This document shows positions 40,036 to 47,082 of a stretch of 47,082 nucleotides of DNA, piece after piece; position 1 is the first letter of the stretch, and each line of letters starts with the position of its first letter. The position numbers and the translations under genes are program-made. Origin of the DNA: an uncultured Actinomycetes bacterium. GTDB lineage: Bacteria; Actinomycetota; Actinomycetes; Nanopelagicales; Nanopelagicaceae. Below the pieces are notes generated by a model, which worked only from the letters and a program-made list of their open reading frames with translations, ran no database searches and was not told the DNA's origin. The stretch is from NCBI GenBank assembly GCA_903834145.1, contig CAILHY010000017.1, positions 1-47,082 of the forward strand, in the 5' to 3' direction.

Positions 40036-42393
40036 ATGGGTGACAACAAGGGGGATTTCCTGCGTTCGCGCATAAAATCCCCTTTGTTGTCTATAACGAC
40101 ACAGGCTTTGTGTTCTTATTCCTTCAATAACTTCTTACACTTAAAGCATGTCTCTCTCTCTGGTTCAGGTAGGGCTCCATACGCACCAATACCTGCATCA
40201 CTTTCACCATCACGGGTCTCATTGGGGGCGTGGTTTCAAAAACGTGAAGGTTGGGCACAAATACTTGCTGTAATAGGAATTATTTGTGGCGGAAGTTATC
40301 TGATCTGGCGAGTTCTTGTTACTTCACATAACGTCCCATTGTGGGCATTTGCACCGCTTTTTATTGCAGAAGTCTATGGATATGCAAGTTTTCTCATTTT
40401 TGTTTTAGATTCATGGAGGTTGCCTGCATCTCCACGTTTACCAATTTATGACACAACCTGCGATGTAATTATTCCTACATACAACGAAGACACAGATATT
40501 TTGGAGCCAACGATTATCGGTGCCACACAAATTCGAGGCACGATAACGGTCTGGTTGCTCGATGATGGTAATCGTAAAGAGATGAAAGCCCTTGCCGAGA
40601 GATACGGGATTAAATATTTAACGCGCGTCGGTAATGAACACGCTAAGGCAGGAAACATAAATGCCGCGCTTCCGAATCTAAAAGGAGAACTGCTACTTGT
40701 CCTCGATGCGGACCATGTTGCCGCCCCCGATTTTCTTGAAGCAACGAGTGGGTATTTTGTAAATCCCAAAGTCGCCCTTGTTCAAACTGCTCACTCTTTT
40801 CGAAATCACAATTCCATCATGCATGAAGAAGAGGGAAGAAATGAGCAATCACTCTTCTTCGATGTGCTACTGCCGGGAAGAAATCGCCTGAAATCGGTGT
40901 TTTGGTGCGGTTCGGCTGCTCTTCTTCGCAGGAGTGCGCTGATGGAAATCGGCGGCCTAGCCACAGTCACGGTGACGGAGGATTATGAAACCTCTCTACA
41001 TTTGCGCCTCAAAGGTTATTTGGGGATCTACCACAACGAACATCTCATCCAAGGGCTGGCGCCCGATAATTTAACGTCATATGTAATCCAGCGCTTTCGT
41101 TGGGCCCAGGGAAATCTCCAATTATTTCGTCCCAGTATGCGCCTTCCGTGGCGCAAGGAACTTGGAGTGCTCGAGAGAATCTCGAACACCGGGGGACTGC
41201 TTTATTACCTATCGCCATTTCAAAAACTCATTTACTCAGCAAACTTGGTTGCAGTTGTTTTCTTTGGAGTTCTCCCCGTTGGATATGTCGGAGGTTGGTT
41301 TATCGTCTTCTGGGGAATTGCTTCAGTCACAAATATCGTGGCAGTAACAGCCCTGGAACGCGGAACGACCTCGCCCGTTGAAGGTGTGCGCAACCTTTTT
41401 CTATCTTTTGAGGCCTATTTCAGAGCGACTTCGGTCTTATGGACTAAGGCTAAGGTCCCTTTTTTAGTGACACCCAAGAACGAAGTGGACCTAGGAGGAT
41501 GGGCTTCTGTCCGACAAATGCGATTCGCAATCGCGATCGGCTCTGTCTCTTTCCTAGCAGTCATCAATATATGGATTAGTTATATCTCCTACCACTTTCT
41601 CACATGGCACTATCTGGGACGCCATTCCATTTCGACCGTTCTAATAATCTCCTTTTTTGGATTGATGGAAGTCACCATTATTACCAGGGCAGCATGGTCG
41701 ATGTATCACCGCAGCCAAGAAAGGACTTTATGGAGATTTCCCGTAAGTCTTGAAGCTTATGTGAATGGGGTCTTGAGTAAATGCGTTGACTTACATCAAA
41801 ATGGCGCTGGCATAATTACGACGGAATTAGCCATGGAAAAGTCTTTACACACACGCGTTGAGATTGCTTGCCATGATCTGTCAGGAAATATCATTTGGGC
41901 CAAAGGTGATTTTCGACTTCGTTCAAAGAAACGTGTCGATGGAACTGATGAAAGTATTCGTATAGGTGGGCGCATTACTTGGGATACAGCCGAAGCTAAA
42001 ACTGCAGTAATCATGCAATGTTACGTTGTAGAACAGTATGTGGTCCGACAACATTTTTGGTTGCGTCATGAAAAACGACGTGTTGTTCTTCTCCCCGCCA
42101 ATATTGACAATAACCGCGGTGAATGCGTTGATGTGAGCACGTCGGGTGCTTCGTTCATTGTTGACGCAAAAAGCTGGGGGGATAGAACAGTAGGAAGTCG
42201 TATTCCAGTATCGGTAGATGATCGATTCCTAGGAATTGCTGAAATTAGAAATGTCACGCCTACTGCTGACGGAAAACTGAGATTAGGCGCCTCTGTTGCA
42301 TGGCAAAATCCCTACCTACTGAAAATATTCTCTGAATCAGAGAAGGTTGAAGCACGAGAGCGCCGCAGTATTAGTGTAGGAATGACCCCCTGA
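40036..42393 (+). CDS. BcsA-like processive glycosyltransferase (GT2) with PilZ domain
   Basis: Membrane enzyme making a beta-linked polysaccharide (cellulose synthase type). Motifs: DDGNRKE, DADHVAAPDF (DxD), TVTEDYETSL (TED), QRFRWAQGNLQLF (QxxRW). About seven membrane helices. C-terminal PilZ signature RHEKR and DVSTSGASF for c-di-GMP. BcsB, BcsZ and cyclases are not nearby. The start is uncertain: the ATG at 40036 lies before the large hairpin at 40042-40091 and adds about 60 untypical residues; in-frame TTG codons after the hairpin (for example near 40100 or 40223) may be real. The first sure domain starts at GWAQILAVIGIICGG. Confidence 0.85.
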   Translation: MGDNKGDFLRSRIKSPLLSITTQALCSYSFNNFLHLKHVSLSGSGRAPYAPIPASLSPSRVSLGAWFQKREGWAQILAVIGIICGGSYLIWRVLVTSHNVPLWAFAPLFIAEVYGYASFLIFVLDSWRLPASPRLPIYDTTCDVIIPTYNEDTDILEPTIIGATQIRGTITVWLLDDGNRKEMKALAERYGIKYLTRVGNEHAKAGNINAALPNLKGELLLVLDADHVAAPDFLEATSGYFVNPKVALVQTAHSFRNHNSIMHEEEGRNEQSLFFDVLLPGRNRLKSVFWCGSAALLRRSALMEIGGLATVTVTEDYETSLHLRLKGYLGIYHNEHLIQGLAPDNLTSYVIQRFRWAQGNLQLFRPSMRLPWRKELGVLERISNTGGLLYYLSPFQKLIYSANLVAVVFFGVLPVGYVGGWFIVFWGIASVTNIVAVTALERGTTSPVEGVRNLFLSFEAYFRATSVLWTKAKVPFLVTPKNEVDLGGWASVRQMRFAIAIGSVSFLAVINIWISYISYHFLTWHYLGRHSISTVLIISFFGLMEVTIITRAAWSMYHRSQERTLWRFPVSLEAYVNGVLSKCVDLHQNGAGIITTELAMEKSLHTRVEIACHDLSGNIIWAKGDFRLRSKKRVDGTDESIRIGGRITWDTAEAKTAVIMQCYVVEQYVVRQHFWLRHEKRRVVLLPANIDNNRGECVDVSTSGASFIVDAKSWGDRTVGSRIPVSVDDRFLGIAEIRNVTPTADGKLRLGASVAWQNPYLLKIFSESEKVEARERRSISVGMTP
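40042..40091 (+). terminator. 50-nt nested hairpin with UUCG loop, terminator or attenuator
   Basis: The arm starting GACAACAAGGGGGATTT pairs with AAATCCCCTTTGTTGTC over 17 bp with one G-U pair. Inside, TGCG-TTCG-CGCA forms a second stem with a UUCG tetraloop. It starts 14 bp after the aminotransferase stop and has no T-run after it. It may end that transcript, or gate the downstream GT2 gene whose nominal ATG lies just before it. Confidence 0.65.
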
Positions 42394-42485
42394 ATTACTT
42401 ATGAACTATCCGGAAAGGATTTTTCCCAAGGCGATAAGTGCGCCCCAAGGCTATAGTTAAGAAACGCCAGGGAGGAGAGCCCACA

Positions 42486-43574
42486 ATGGTGATTCAAGTA
42501 AATCGTCGCGATATTTTCAAGATCGCGGGTGTTGCAACGCTCGTTGGCGCAATTGGCTTTACGGCAAAGAATATTTTGAACTCACCGGTTGGCACACCCA
42601 TCAAGAAGTTAAACTCTTCTCTGCCCAAGGCGCTAAAATTTTTACCTACTCCTCCTATTGATCCCGCACTAAAAACTCCGGGATTGACGCCGCTTTTTAC
42701 ACCCAATAAAGAGTTCTTCCGTATAGACATTGGAAATGGAATTCCGAATATTTCACTAGATACATGGAAATTGAAAATTGGTGGCATGGTGGATCATCCA
42801 TCCGAGTTCACCTATAAAGAGCTGACAAGTAGACCGATTTACGAACTTGATGCCACCATCTCATGTGTCTCCAATGAAGTGGGTGGAAAGTTAGCAGGAA
42901 ATGCACGGTGGACTGGTATTAGTTTGGATGATTTGATTCGCGAAGCAGGGCCCTCAAAGAACGCAGATCAAGTAATGAGTTTCTCTGACGATGGATTCTC
43001 CGCGGGATTTCCTATTGCGGCGCTGGATGGCCACGGCGCAATGATCGCATTCGGTATGAATGGTGATCCCCTTCCTTTAGAAAATGGCTATCCCGCAAGA
43101 GTTATTGTTCCTGGGCTATATGGATATGTATCGGCGACTAAATGGGTGAATCGCATAGACATCACACGTTTTGACCAGGAGCAGGGGTTTTGGATTCCAC
43201 GCGGATGGTCGGCAAAAGGTCCCGTTAAATTACAATCGAGAATTGACACGCCACAAGCGTCAGGATTTTTTACCTCCAAACCTGTCACTGCGGGAAAGAA
43301 TGTGATTGCTGGCGTGGCATGGTCTTCTTTGAAAAGTATTGCGCGCGTTGAAGTACGAATCAATAACGATCCGTGGGTGAGCGCAACTCTTGGACCAGAA
43401 TTGGCTGCAACAACATGGCGTCAATGGTGGGTGGATTGGAACGCCATTAAGGGATCTTCATCAATAACTGTCAGAGCAATTGATTCATCCGGAGAAATCC
43501 AAACAAGCAACATAACCCCAACTGTGCCTAACGGTGCCGAAGGTTGGCACACTATTAATGTGAAAGTGTCTTGA
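42486..43574 (+). CDS. Tat-exported molybdopterin-dependent oxidoreductase (sulfite oxidase/MsrP-like)
   Basis: Start set at the ATG at 42486 (362 aa) because GGAGGAG precedes it; a GTG 48 bp upstream adds unsupported residues. The N-terminus has NRRDIFKIAG plus a hydrophobic stretch, a Tat leader. The Mo-cofactor domain includes WKLKIGGMVDHPSEFTYKEL and the molybdenum-ligand cysteine in ATISCVSNEVGG. The C-terminal dimerisation domain of the SUOX family (GVAWSSLKSIARVEVRINNDPW) is present. The membrane partner MsrQ is not seen. Substrate not determined. Confidence 0.88.
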   Translation: MVIQVNRRDIFKIAGVATLVGAIGFTAKNILNSPVGTPIKKLNSSLPKALKFLPTPPIDPALKTPGLTPLFTPNKEFFRIDIGNGIPNISLDTWKLKIGGMVDHPSEFTYKELTSRPIYELDATISCVSNEVGGKLAGNARWTGISLDDLIREAGPSKNADQVMSFSDDGFSAGFPIAALDGHGAMIAFGMNGDPLPLENGYPARVIVPGLYGYVSATKWVNRIDITRFDQEQGFWIPRGWSAKGPVKLQSRIDTPQASGFFTSKPVTAGKNVIAGVAWSSLKSIARVEVRINNDPWVSATLGPELAATTWRQWWVDWNAIKGSSSITVRAIDSSGEIQTSNITPTVPNGAEGWHTINVKVS

Positions 43575-43601
43575 TTTCACTTAAATAGGTAGGCTGGCGC
43601 A

Positions 43602-44384
43602 ATGACATCAAAGACGCACGAATTAAGAACTGCACTTGTCACCGGTGCCGGAAACCCTGCGGGAATTGGTTTTGCTAGCGCTAAAGCGCTCGGTGCGCTG
43701 GGATATCGAGTCGGCATCACCTCAACGACCGATCGCATTTGGGATCGCGTAAAAGAGTTAGAAGCGCTAGGTGTTGATGCATTTGGCTATATTGCTGACC
43801 TCACCGTTGAATCCCAAGCCGATGGTTTGCTCTCCGCATTCATCGGGAAATTTTCAACTTTGGATGTATTGGTCAATAACGCAGGTATGACAAGCGTTTC
43901 TGCTCCATCAGAATCCAATGAAGGCCCTCTTGAAGATTACTCATTGGCCAGTTGGCATAAGGCTATTGCTCGAAATATTGATACAACTATGTTGGTCACA
44001 AAAGCTGCGATGCCTCTCATTAAGGCCAGTTCTGCAGGGCGCGTGATAAACGTCGCCAGCGCCACCGGCCCCGTATTGGTGATGCGTGAAACCGTTGCCT
44101 ACGCAACTGCAAAAACCGCACTCATCGGTTTCACACGCGCAGTTGCGTTGGATTACGCACACTTGCCCATAACGGTTAACGCGGTTGCTCCAGGGTGGAT
44201 TGCTAGCTCAACCGAGTCAGAACATGAAATTCGCCAAGGCGCAGCAGTGCCTATGAAGCGCCGGGGAACCTCAGATGAAGTTGCCTCCGCAATTGTTTGG
44301 CTTGCAAGTCCAGGTGCTTCATACATCACTGGTCAATGCATTGTTATTGATGGTGGCAATGCTCTTCCCGAAGAGCGCGGATAA
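43602..44384 (+). CDS. short-chain dehydrogenase/reductase (FabG-like)
   Basis: Predicted 260 aa, classical SDR. NAD(P) motif VTGAGNPAGIGFASAKAL at the N-terminus (a longer loop than usual TGxxxGxG), NNAG at about residue 90, catalytic serine in INVASATGP, YATAK with the catalytic Tyr/Lys, and C-terminal GQCIVIDGG. Substrate unknown; single gene 27 bp after the Mo-enzyme. Its stop directly abuts that of the convergent exonuclease gene. Confidence 0.88.
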   Translation: MTSKTHELRTALVTGAGNPAGIGFASAKALGALGYRVGITSTTDRIWDRVKELEALGVDAFGYIADLTVESQADGLLSAFIGKFSTLDVLVNNAGMTSVSAPSESNEGPLEDYSLASWHKAIARNIDTTMLVTKAAMPLIKASSAGRVINVASATGPVLVMRETVAYATAKTALIGFTRAVALDYAHLPITVNAVAPGWIASSTESEHEIRQGAAVPMKRRGTSDEVASAIVWLASPGASYITGQCIVIDGGNALPEERG

Positions 44385-44993
44385 TTACTGAGATAGTTCT
44401 AACAGGCGCTTCACGGTAAGTAATTCGCCGGTTCTTTCGATCTCTCCAGCAAGGGCTAAAAAGACGACAGCAGTAGTCATGGCATCTCCCAATGCATGGT
44501 GGGGTGCATAGACGGGCAAATTAAGTTTGCGAGCCAAAAACTCTAAAGATGGTTCATGGCCACTTGTCTCATCGGCATACCCACAAAAGCGCGCCAAGGC
44601 TGCTGTATCGATAATATGTTTCGGAAATTTGTATCCTTGGCCGCGAAGTGGCGCAGTGAGAAAGGCTCGCTCTACCCAACCGGCATGTGTGATCAGATAC
44701 TTCGTGGATATTTTGGAAATGAATGCTGGAATCACTTGATCCACAGGAAGTGCACTTTCTAAATCGACTCCTCGTAAGCCATGTACTTGAATAGATGAAA
44801 CTGATGGCTTGATCACTGGCGAAATTTCTTCATAAAAATTACCTACGCTAGCGAACCGACCATCAATGATGCTGACGGCTCCTATGGAAATTACTTCATC
44901 TTTTTGAAAATTAAGACCAGTGGTTTCGATATCTATCGAGCAATATTCATACGAACGCCAATGCTTGTTTTGATCGGCCTTTAAGAATTTCAT
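44385..44993 (-). CDS. DnaQ-like DEDDh 3'-5' exonuclease
   Basis: Start set at the ATG at 44993 (202 aa), which overlaps the upstream stop as ATGA; an upstream in-frame start is possible. Exo I YCSIDIETTGL (D, E), Exo II region LITHAGWVERAFL (D replaced in wording: H-A-G-W-V-E, where families usually have H-N-x-x-F-D), Exo III YAPHHALGDAMTT (H, D). The pair DUF294 regulator plus DnaQ-like exonuclease recurs in other bacteria, often near acetate/solute transporters. Role not established. Confidence 0.85.
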   Translation of the reverse strand: MKFLKADQNKHWRSYEYCSIDIETTGLNFQKDEVISIGAVSIIDGRFASVGNFYEEISPVIKPSVSSIQVHGLRGVDLESALPVDQVIPAFISKISTKYLITHAGWVERAFLTAPLRGQGYKFPKHIIDTAALARFCGYADETSGHEPSLEFLARKLNLPVYAPHHALGDAMTTAVVFLALAGEIERTGELLTVKRLLELSQ

Positions 44994-46804
44994 GGCAAAC
45001 GTGCCGACCAATCACTTTCCATAGTTGCCTGGATGCTTGAGATAGCACGAAAGATTTCGCGCAAATGCCTTCGGGTTAATGAGTCCAAAGATTCTGGTGA
45101 AATCCACGTCGTTGCTGGACGGCCCGCGCGGATTGCGGCGATTTCTTCATCGAAAACTAGTTGGTGGATATCGGTGAAAGCTGACGATAGAACCTCTGGC
45201 TCTTCCCCTTGTAACATCCCAGCTTCACTCGCCCGAGCAATGCGTTCAATAGTTCCGCCTCGCACATCACCTAATGCAATGGAAAGCCATCTAGCCAGAG
45301 ATGCAATCGGTGCAAGCCCGCCTTCTTTGAGGTTTAAACCACCGCGATTTTCACCAGATTGATCCACCACAAAATCCTTTACAAAACCAATAGGAGGTTT
45401 TTTTGCTACAGCAAATCGCAGTGCATCCGCTAAATACTCACGGCTTCTTGTTGTTTCACGAATATTTTCCATGATTGCGCGGCCTAAAACCGGTTGAGTC
45501 AGTGGTTGGTTATCGGCGGCAATTGATGACAACAGGAGGGCGCCAGCACGAGTGGGATCGGTTAACCATCCGCTTGATACTTCAATCCACGCTGCCCTCG
45601 ATCGACTAAATAGGCCGTTGTCTGCATTGGCGCCGTTAGAGCAACGCTCAAGTCCACATTTTTCCATCAGATCAAGAATATGTTTTGCATTATTCCTGAT
45701 CTCCTCTGATGGATCGCCGTCACCTAGTTGATCTGCCCAAACAATTGCCGTATCTACATCAGATGCGGGTAACGGTTCGCCTCTTGCAATGGATCCTAAG
45801 AGCAACCATGAGTGTGGAACAGGTTTATCTACCGAACTTGAAAGTGTTAAGACGCGAGTTAATATGGCTCCTACGATGGCGGACATGAGCCCTGCGACAT
45901 GCAGTGAGGGGATTCCATTGTCATGAAGTTCAACGAGTGAAGGTTTGAGTAAAAGAGAAGCCGACGACAATTCCTCAATACTTTGGGCAGACTCAATCGC
46001 TGCCCTTATGAGCAGCGGGTTTCGAAGTTGTACTGAAGATAAATCCATGGCCCGAACAACGCCTAAGGGTTTATCGAATTCGTCGACTACAACTAAATGG
46101 TGAACTCCGCGTTCGACCATCTGCAAAAATGCCGAAGCCAATGTGGCGTTTTTGGAGACCGTGATCAAAGGAGAGCTCATCATGGCTCCGACGGGAGAGT
46201 CAATGGAAATCTCTCCGCGCCCAACCTTGCTTCGAAAATCGCGATCCGTTACTAAGCCCACTCCATCTCTGGATTCAATAAGTGCAAAGGATTGCTCAGT
46301 CAGGGTCATTTGCTTGGCTGTATCGCGAATTGAATCCTCAGCCTTAACCCACAAAATGTTGCGCATATATCGCGTGACATTGGATTGTGCATCCGACATC
46401 AACGCACTTGCTGTTAAGCGGTGACGAGTGATCAATGTTCCAAAGTGGCTAAATTTGAGCGCTGCTGGATCTTCAACTAACTCTCTTGGGTCGGGAAGGC
46501 GATAACACAACGTATCTTCAGATGCGCGAACTGAGTATTGAGGCGGCAGCCCTGTTAGTACGGAGATGTGACCAAAAGCGTCTCCTGCGCCAAGTTGATC
46601 GACAACGTTTCCTTTATCGAGGACTTCAACAGCGCCTGTGCGGACAATATATAGATGCTCCAGTGGCTCTGACCCCGCAGAGACAATCACAGCATCACGC
46701 GAGAAATATTCAACATCAATCTTTGAAGAAATACGTTCAAGATCTTGCGTGGAAAGAGCGTTGAACGGCGGTTGTTTGGCTAAGAAATCAGTGAACTCTT
46801 GCAC
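44990..46804 (-). CDS. cNMP-binding/CBS/DUF294 nucleotidyltransferase-like regulator
   Basis: About 604 aa. GTG at 46804 is preferred: GGAGG stands 6 nt before it, whereas TTG at 46810 touches the same GGAGG. Domain order: cyclic-nucleotide-binding domain (about 8-120, LGAGDAFGHISVLTGLPP), CBS pair (about 150-270, LVTDRDFRSKVG and VVDEFDKPLGVVRAMDL), DUF294 putative nucleotidyltransferase with GSIARGEPLPASDVDTAIVW (GS-x9-D-x-D, about 337-356), and a C-terminal DUF294_C helical domain. Similar to GlnD-type regulators. Overlaps the exonuclease gene by 4 bp; they are one unit. Confidence 0.88.
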   Translation of the reverse strand: MQEFTDFLAKQPPFNALSTQDLERISSKIDVEYFSRDAVIVSAGSEPLEHLYIVRTGAVEVLDKGNVVDQLGAGDAFGHISVLTGLPPQYSVRASEDTLCYRLPDPRELVEDPAALKFSHFGTLITRHRLTASALMSDAQSNVTRYMRNILWVKAEDSIRDTAKQMTLTEQSFALIESRDGVGLVTDRDFRSKVGRGEISIDSPVGAMMSSPLITVSKNATLASAFLQMVERGVHHLVVVDEFDKPLGVVRAMDLSSVQLRNPLLIRAAIESAQSIEELSSASLLLKPSLVELHDNGIPSLHVAGLMSAIVGAILTRVLTLSSSVDKPVPHSWLLLGSIARGEPLPASDVDTAIVWADQLGDGDPSEEIRNNAKHILDLMEKCGLERCSNGANADNGLFSRSRAAWIEVSSGWLTDPTRAGALLLSSIAADNQPLTQPVLGRAIMENIRETTRSREYLADALRFAVAKKPPIGFVKDFVVDQSGENRGGLNLKEGGLAPIASLARWLSIALGDVRGGTIERIARASEAGMLQGEEPEVLSSAFTDIHQLVFDEEIAAIRAGRPATTWISPESLDSLTRRHLREIFRAISSIQATMESDWSARLP

Positions 46805-46972
46805 GTTCAACCTCCGCCATTGATTTCTGAAGAGAACCCATGCTCAGCGTAATGCTTGTCTATTCATTCCTCTATTGAAAGTCGGCGACGGAGCGTGCGG
46901 AGTAGCCAATCTCGAGCCGAGTGATTGGGGAGATTCGAACCTGCTCTGCATCTTTTCTCAAAAATGAAGAAA

Positions 46973-47001
46973 GACCCCTCTAGTGAAAGGCTAGAGAGGT
47001 C
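46973..47001 (-). terminator. Rho-independent terminator of tRNA-Arg
   Basis: Minus strand: GACCTCTCTAG and CTAGAGGGGTC pair over 11 bp (one G-U) around a 7-nt loop, followed by TTTCTTCATTTTT. It begins 7 bp after the tRNA 3' end. Confidence 0.85.
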
Positions 47002-47007
47002 AATCAG

Positions 47008-47080
47008 TGCGCCCGAAGGGATTCGAACCCCTAACCTTCTGATCCGTAGTCAGATGCTCTATCCGTTGAGCTACGGGCGC
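47008..47080 (-). tRNA. tRNA-Arg (anticodon ACG)
   Basis: Acceptor GCGCCCG (47080-47074) pairs with CGGGCGC and A is the discriminator. The anticodon loop CTACGGA gives ACG, the substrate for TadA (17080-17538), which turns it into ICG. GGGGTTCGAATCCC T-arm. CCA not encoded. The 46811-46957 gap beside it shows no gene. Confidence 0.95.
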
Positions 47081-47082
47081 AA

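Noticed and set aside
46915-46950. T-arm-like string (GGTTCGAATCTCC on the minus strand) near tRNA-Arg
   Set aside because: The flanking bases do not pair into a T-stem or acceptor and no anticodon arm is present; at most a very decayed tRNA piece.

Overview
The window looks like chromosome of a streamlined, moderate-GC actinobacterium, probably an aquatic acI-like (Nanopelagicales) lineage. The evidence is a set of actinobacterial habits. lysC and asd overlap, and lysC has an internal start for a separate regulatory subunit. The SRP RNA lies just ahead of dnaX-recR. tadA sits beside the actinobacterial 'TadA-associated' protein. There is a SigE-type ECF sigma factor, spacing between genes is tight, and stop/start overlaps are frequent. 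The taxon is an inference; no rRNA is present.

Layout. 1-4.5 kb (minus): asd (partial), lysC, recR, dnaX and the SRP RNA. 4.65-13.1 kb: an accessory stretch beginning at tRNA-Ser(GGA). It holds a HEPN-like small protein, an M11-type secreted metalloprotease with a secreted partner, two paralogous small secreted proteins, an ECF sigma factor overlapping a one-TM membrane protein, and a large secreted protein with a degenerate zinc-protease motif. Copies of the tRNA 3' end lie at 4799, 5365 and 11920 (the last two inside 51-bp direct repeats), and gene remnants sit against them. This looks like layered tRNA-targeted insertion. Three secreted-protein operons here share one promoter-like motif (GCATAA, 16-bp spacer, CGGTAA-like), which I read as a candidate regulon of the local sigma factor.

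13.1-23.4 kb: metabolism and transport. This includes succinate-semialdehyde dehydrogenase, a KimA-type permease fused to an OB-fold domain, tRNA-Ser(CGA), tadA, upp, an ACT-malic enzyme, DedA, a DMT transporter and an ABC-F ATPase. 23.4-31.0 kb (minus): a surface-polysaccharide operon with the set for UDP-2,3-diacetamido-glucuronate (WbpA/B/E/D-like) plus three glycosyltransferases. 31.1-47.1 kb: a second DedA, a Rieske protein, a beta-CASP nuclease, a metal P-type ATPase, a secreted EXORDIUM-like protein with IPT/TIG repeats, a GSA-aminomutase-like enzyme, a BcsA-like GT2 with PilZ domain, a Tat-exported molybdopterin oxidoreductase, an SDR, a cNMP/CBS/DUF294 regulator overlapping a DnaQ-like exonuclease, and tRNA-Arg(ACG) with terminator.

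The two most interesting points are the tRNA-Ser-anchored island with nested att-like repeats, and the sigma/membrane-protein pair with a shared promoter in front of secreted-protein genes.
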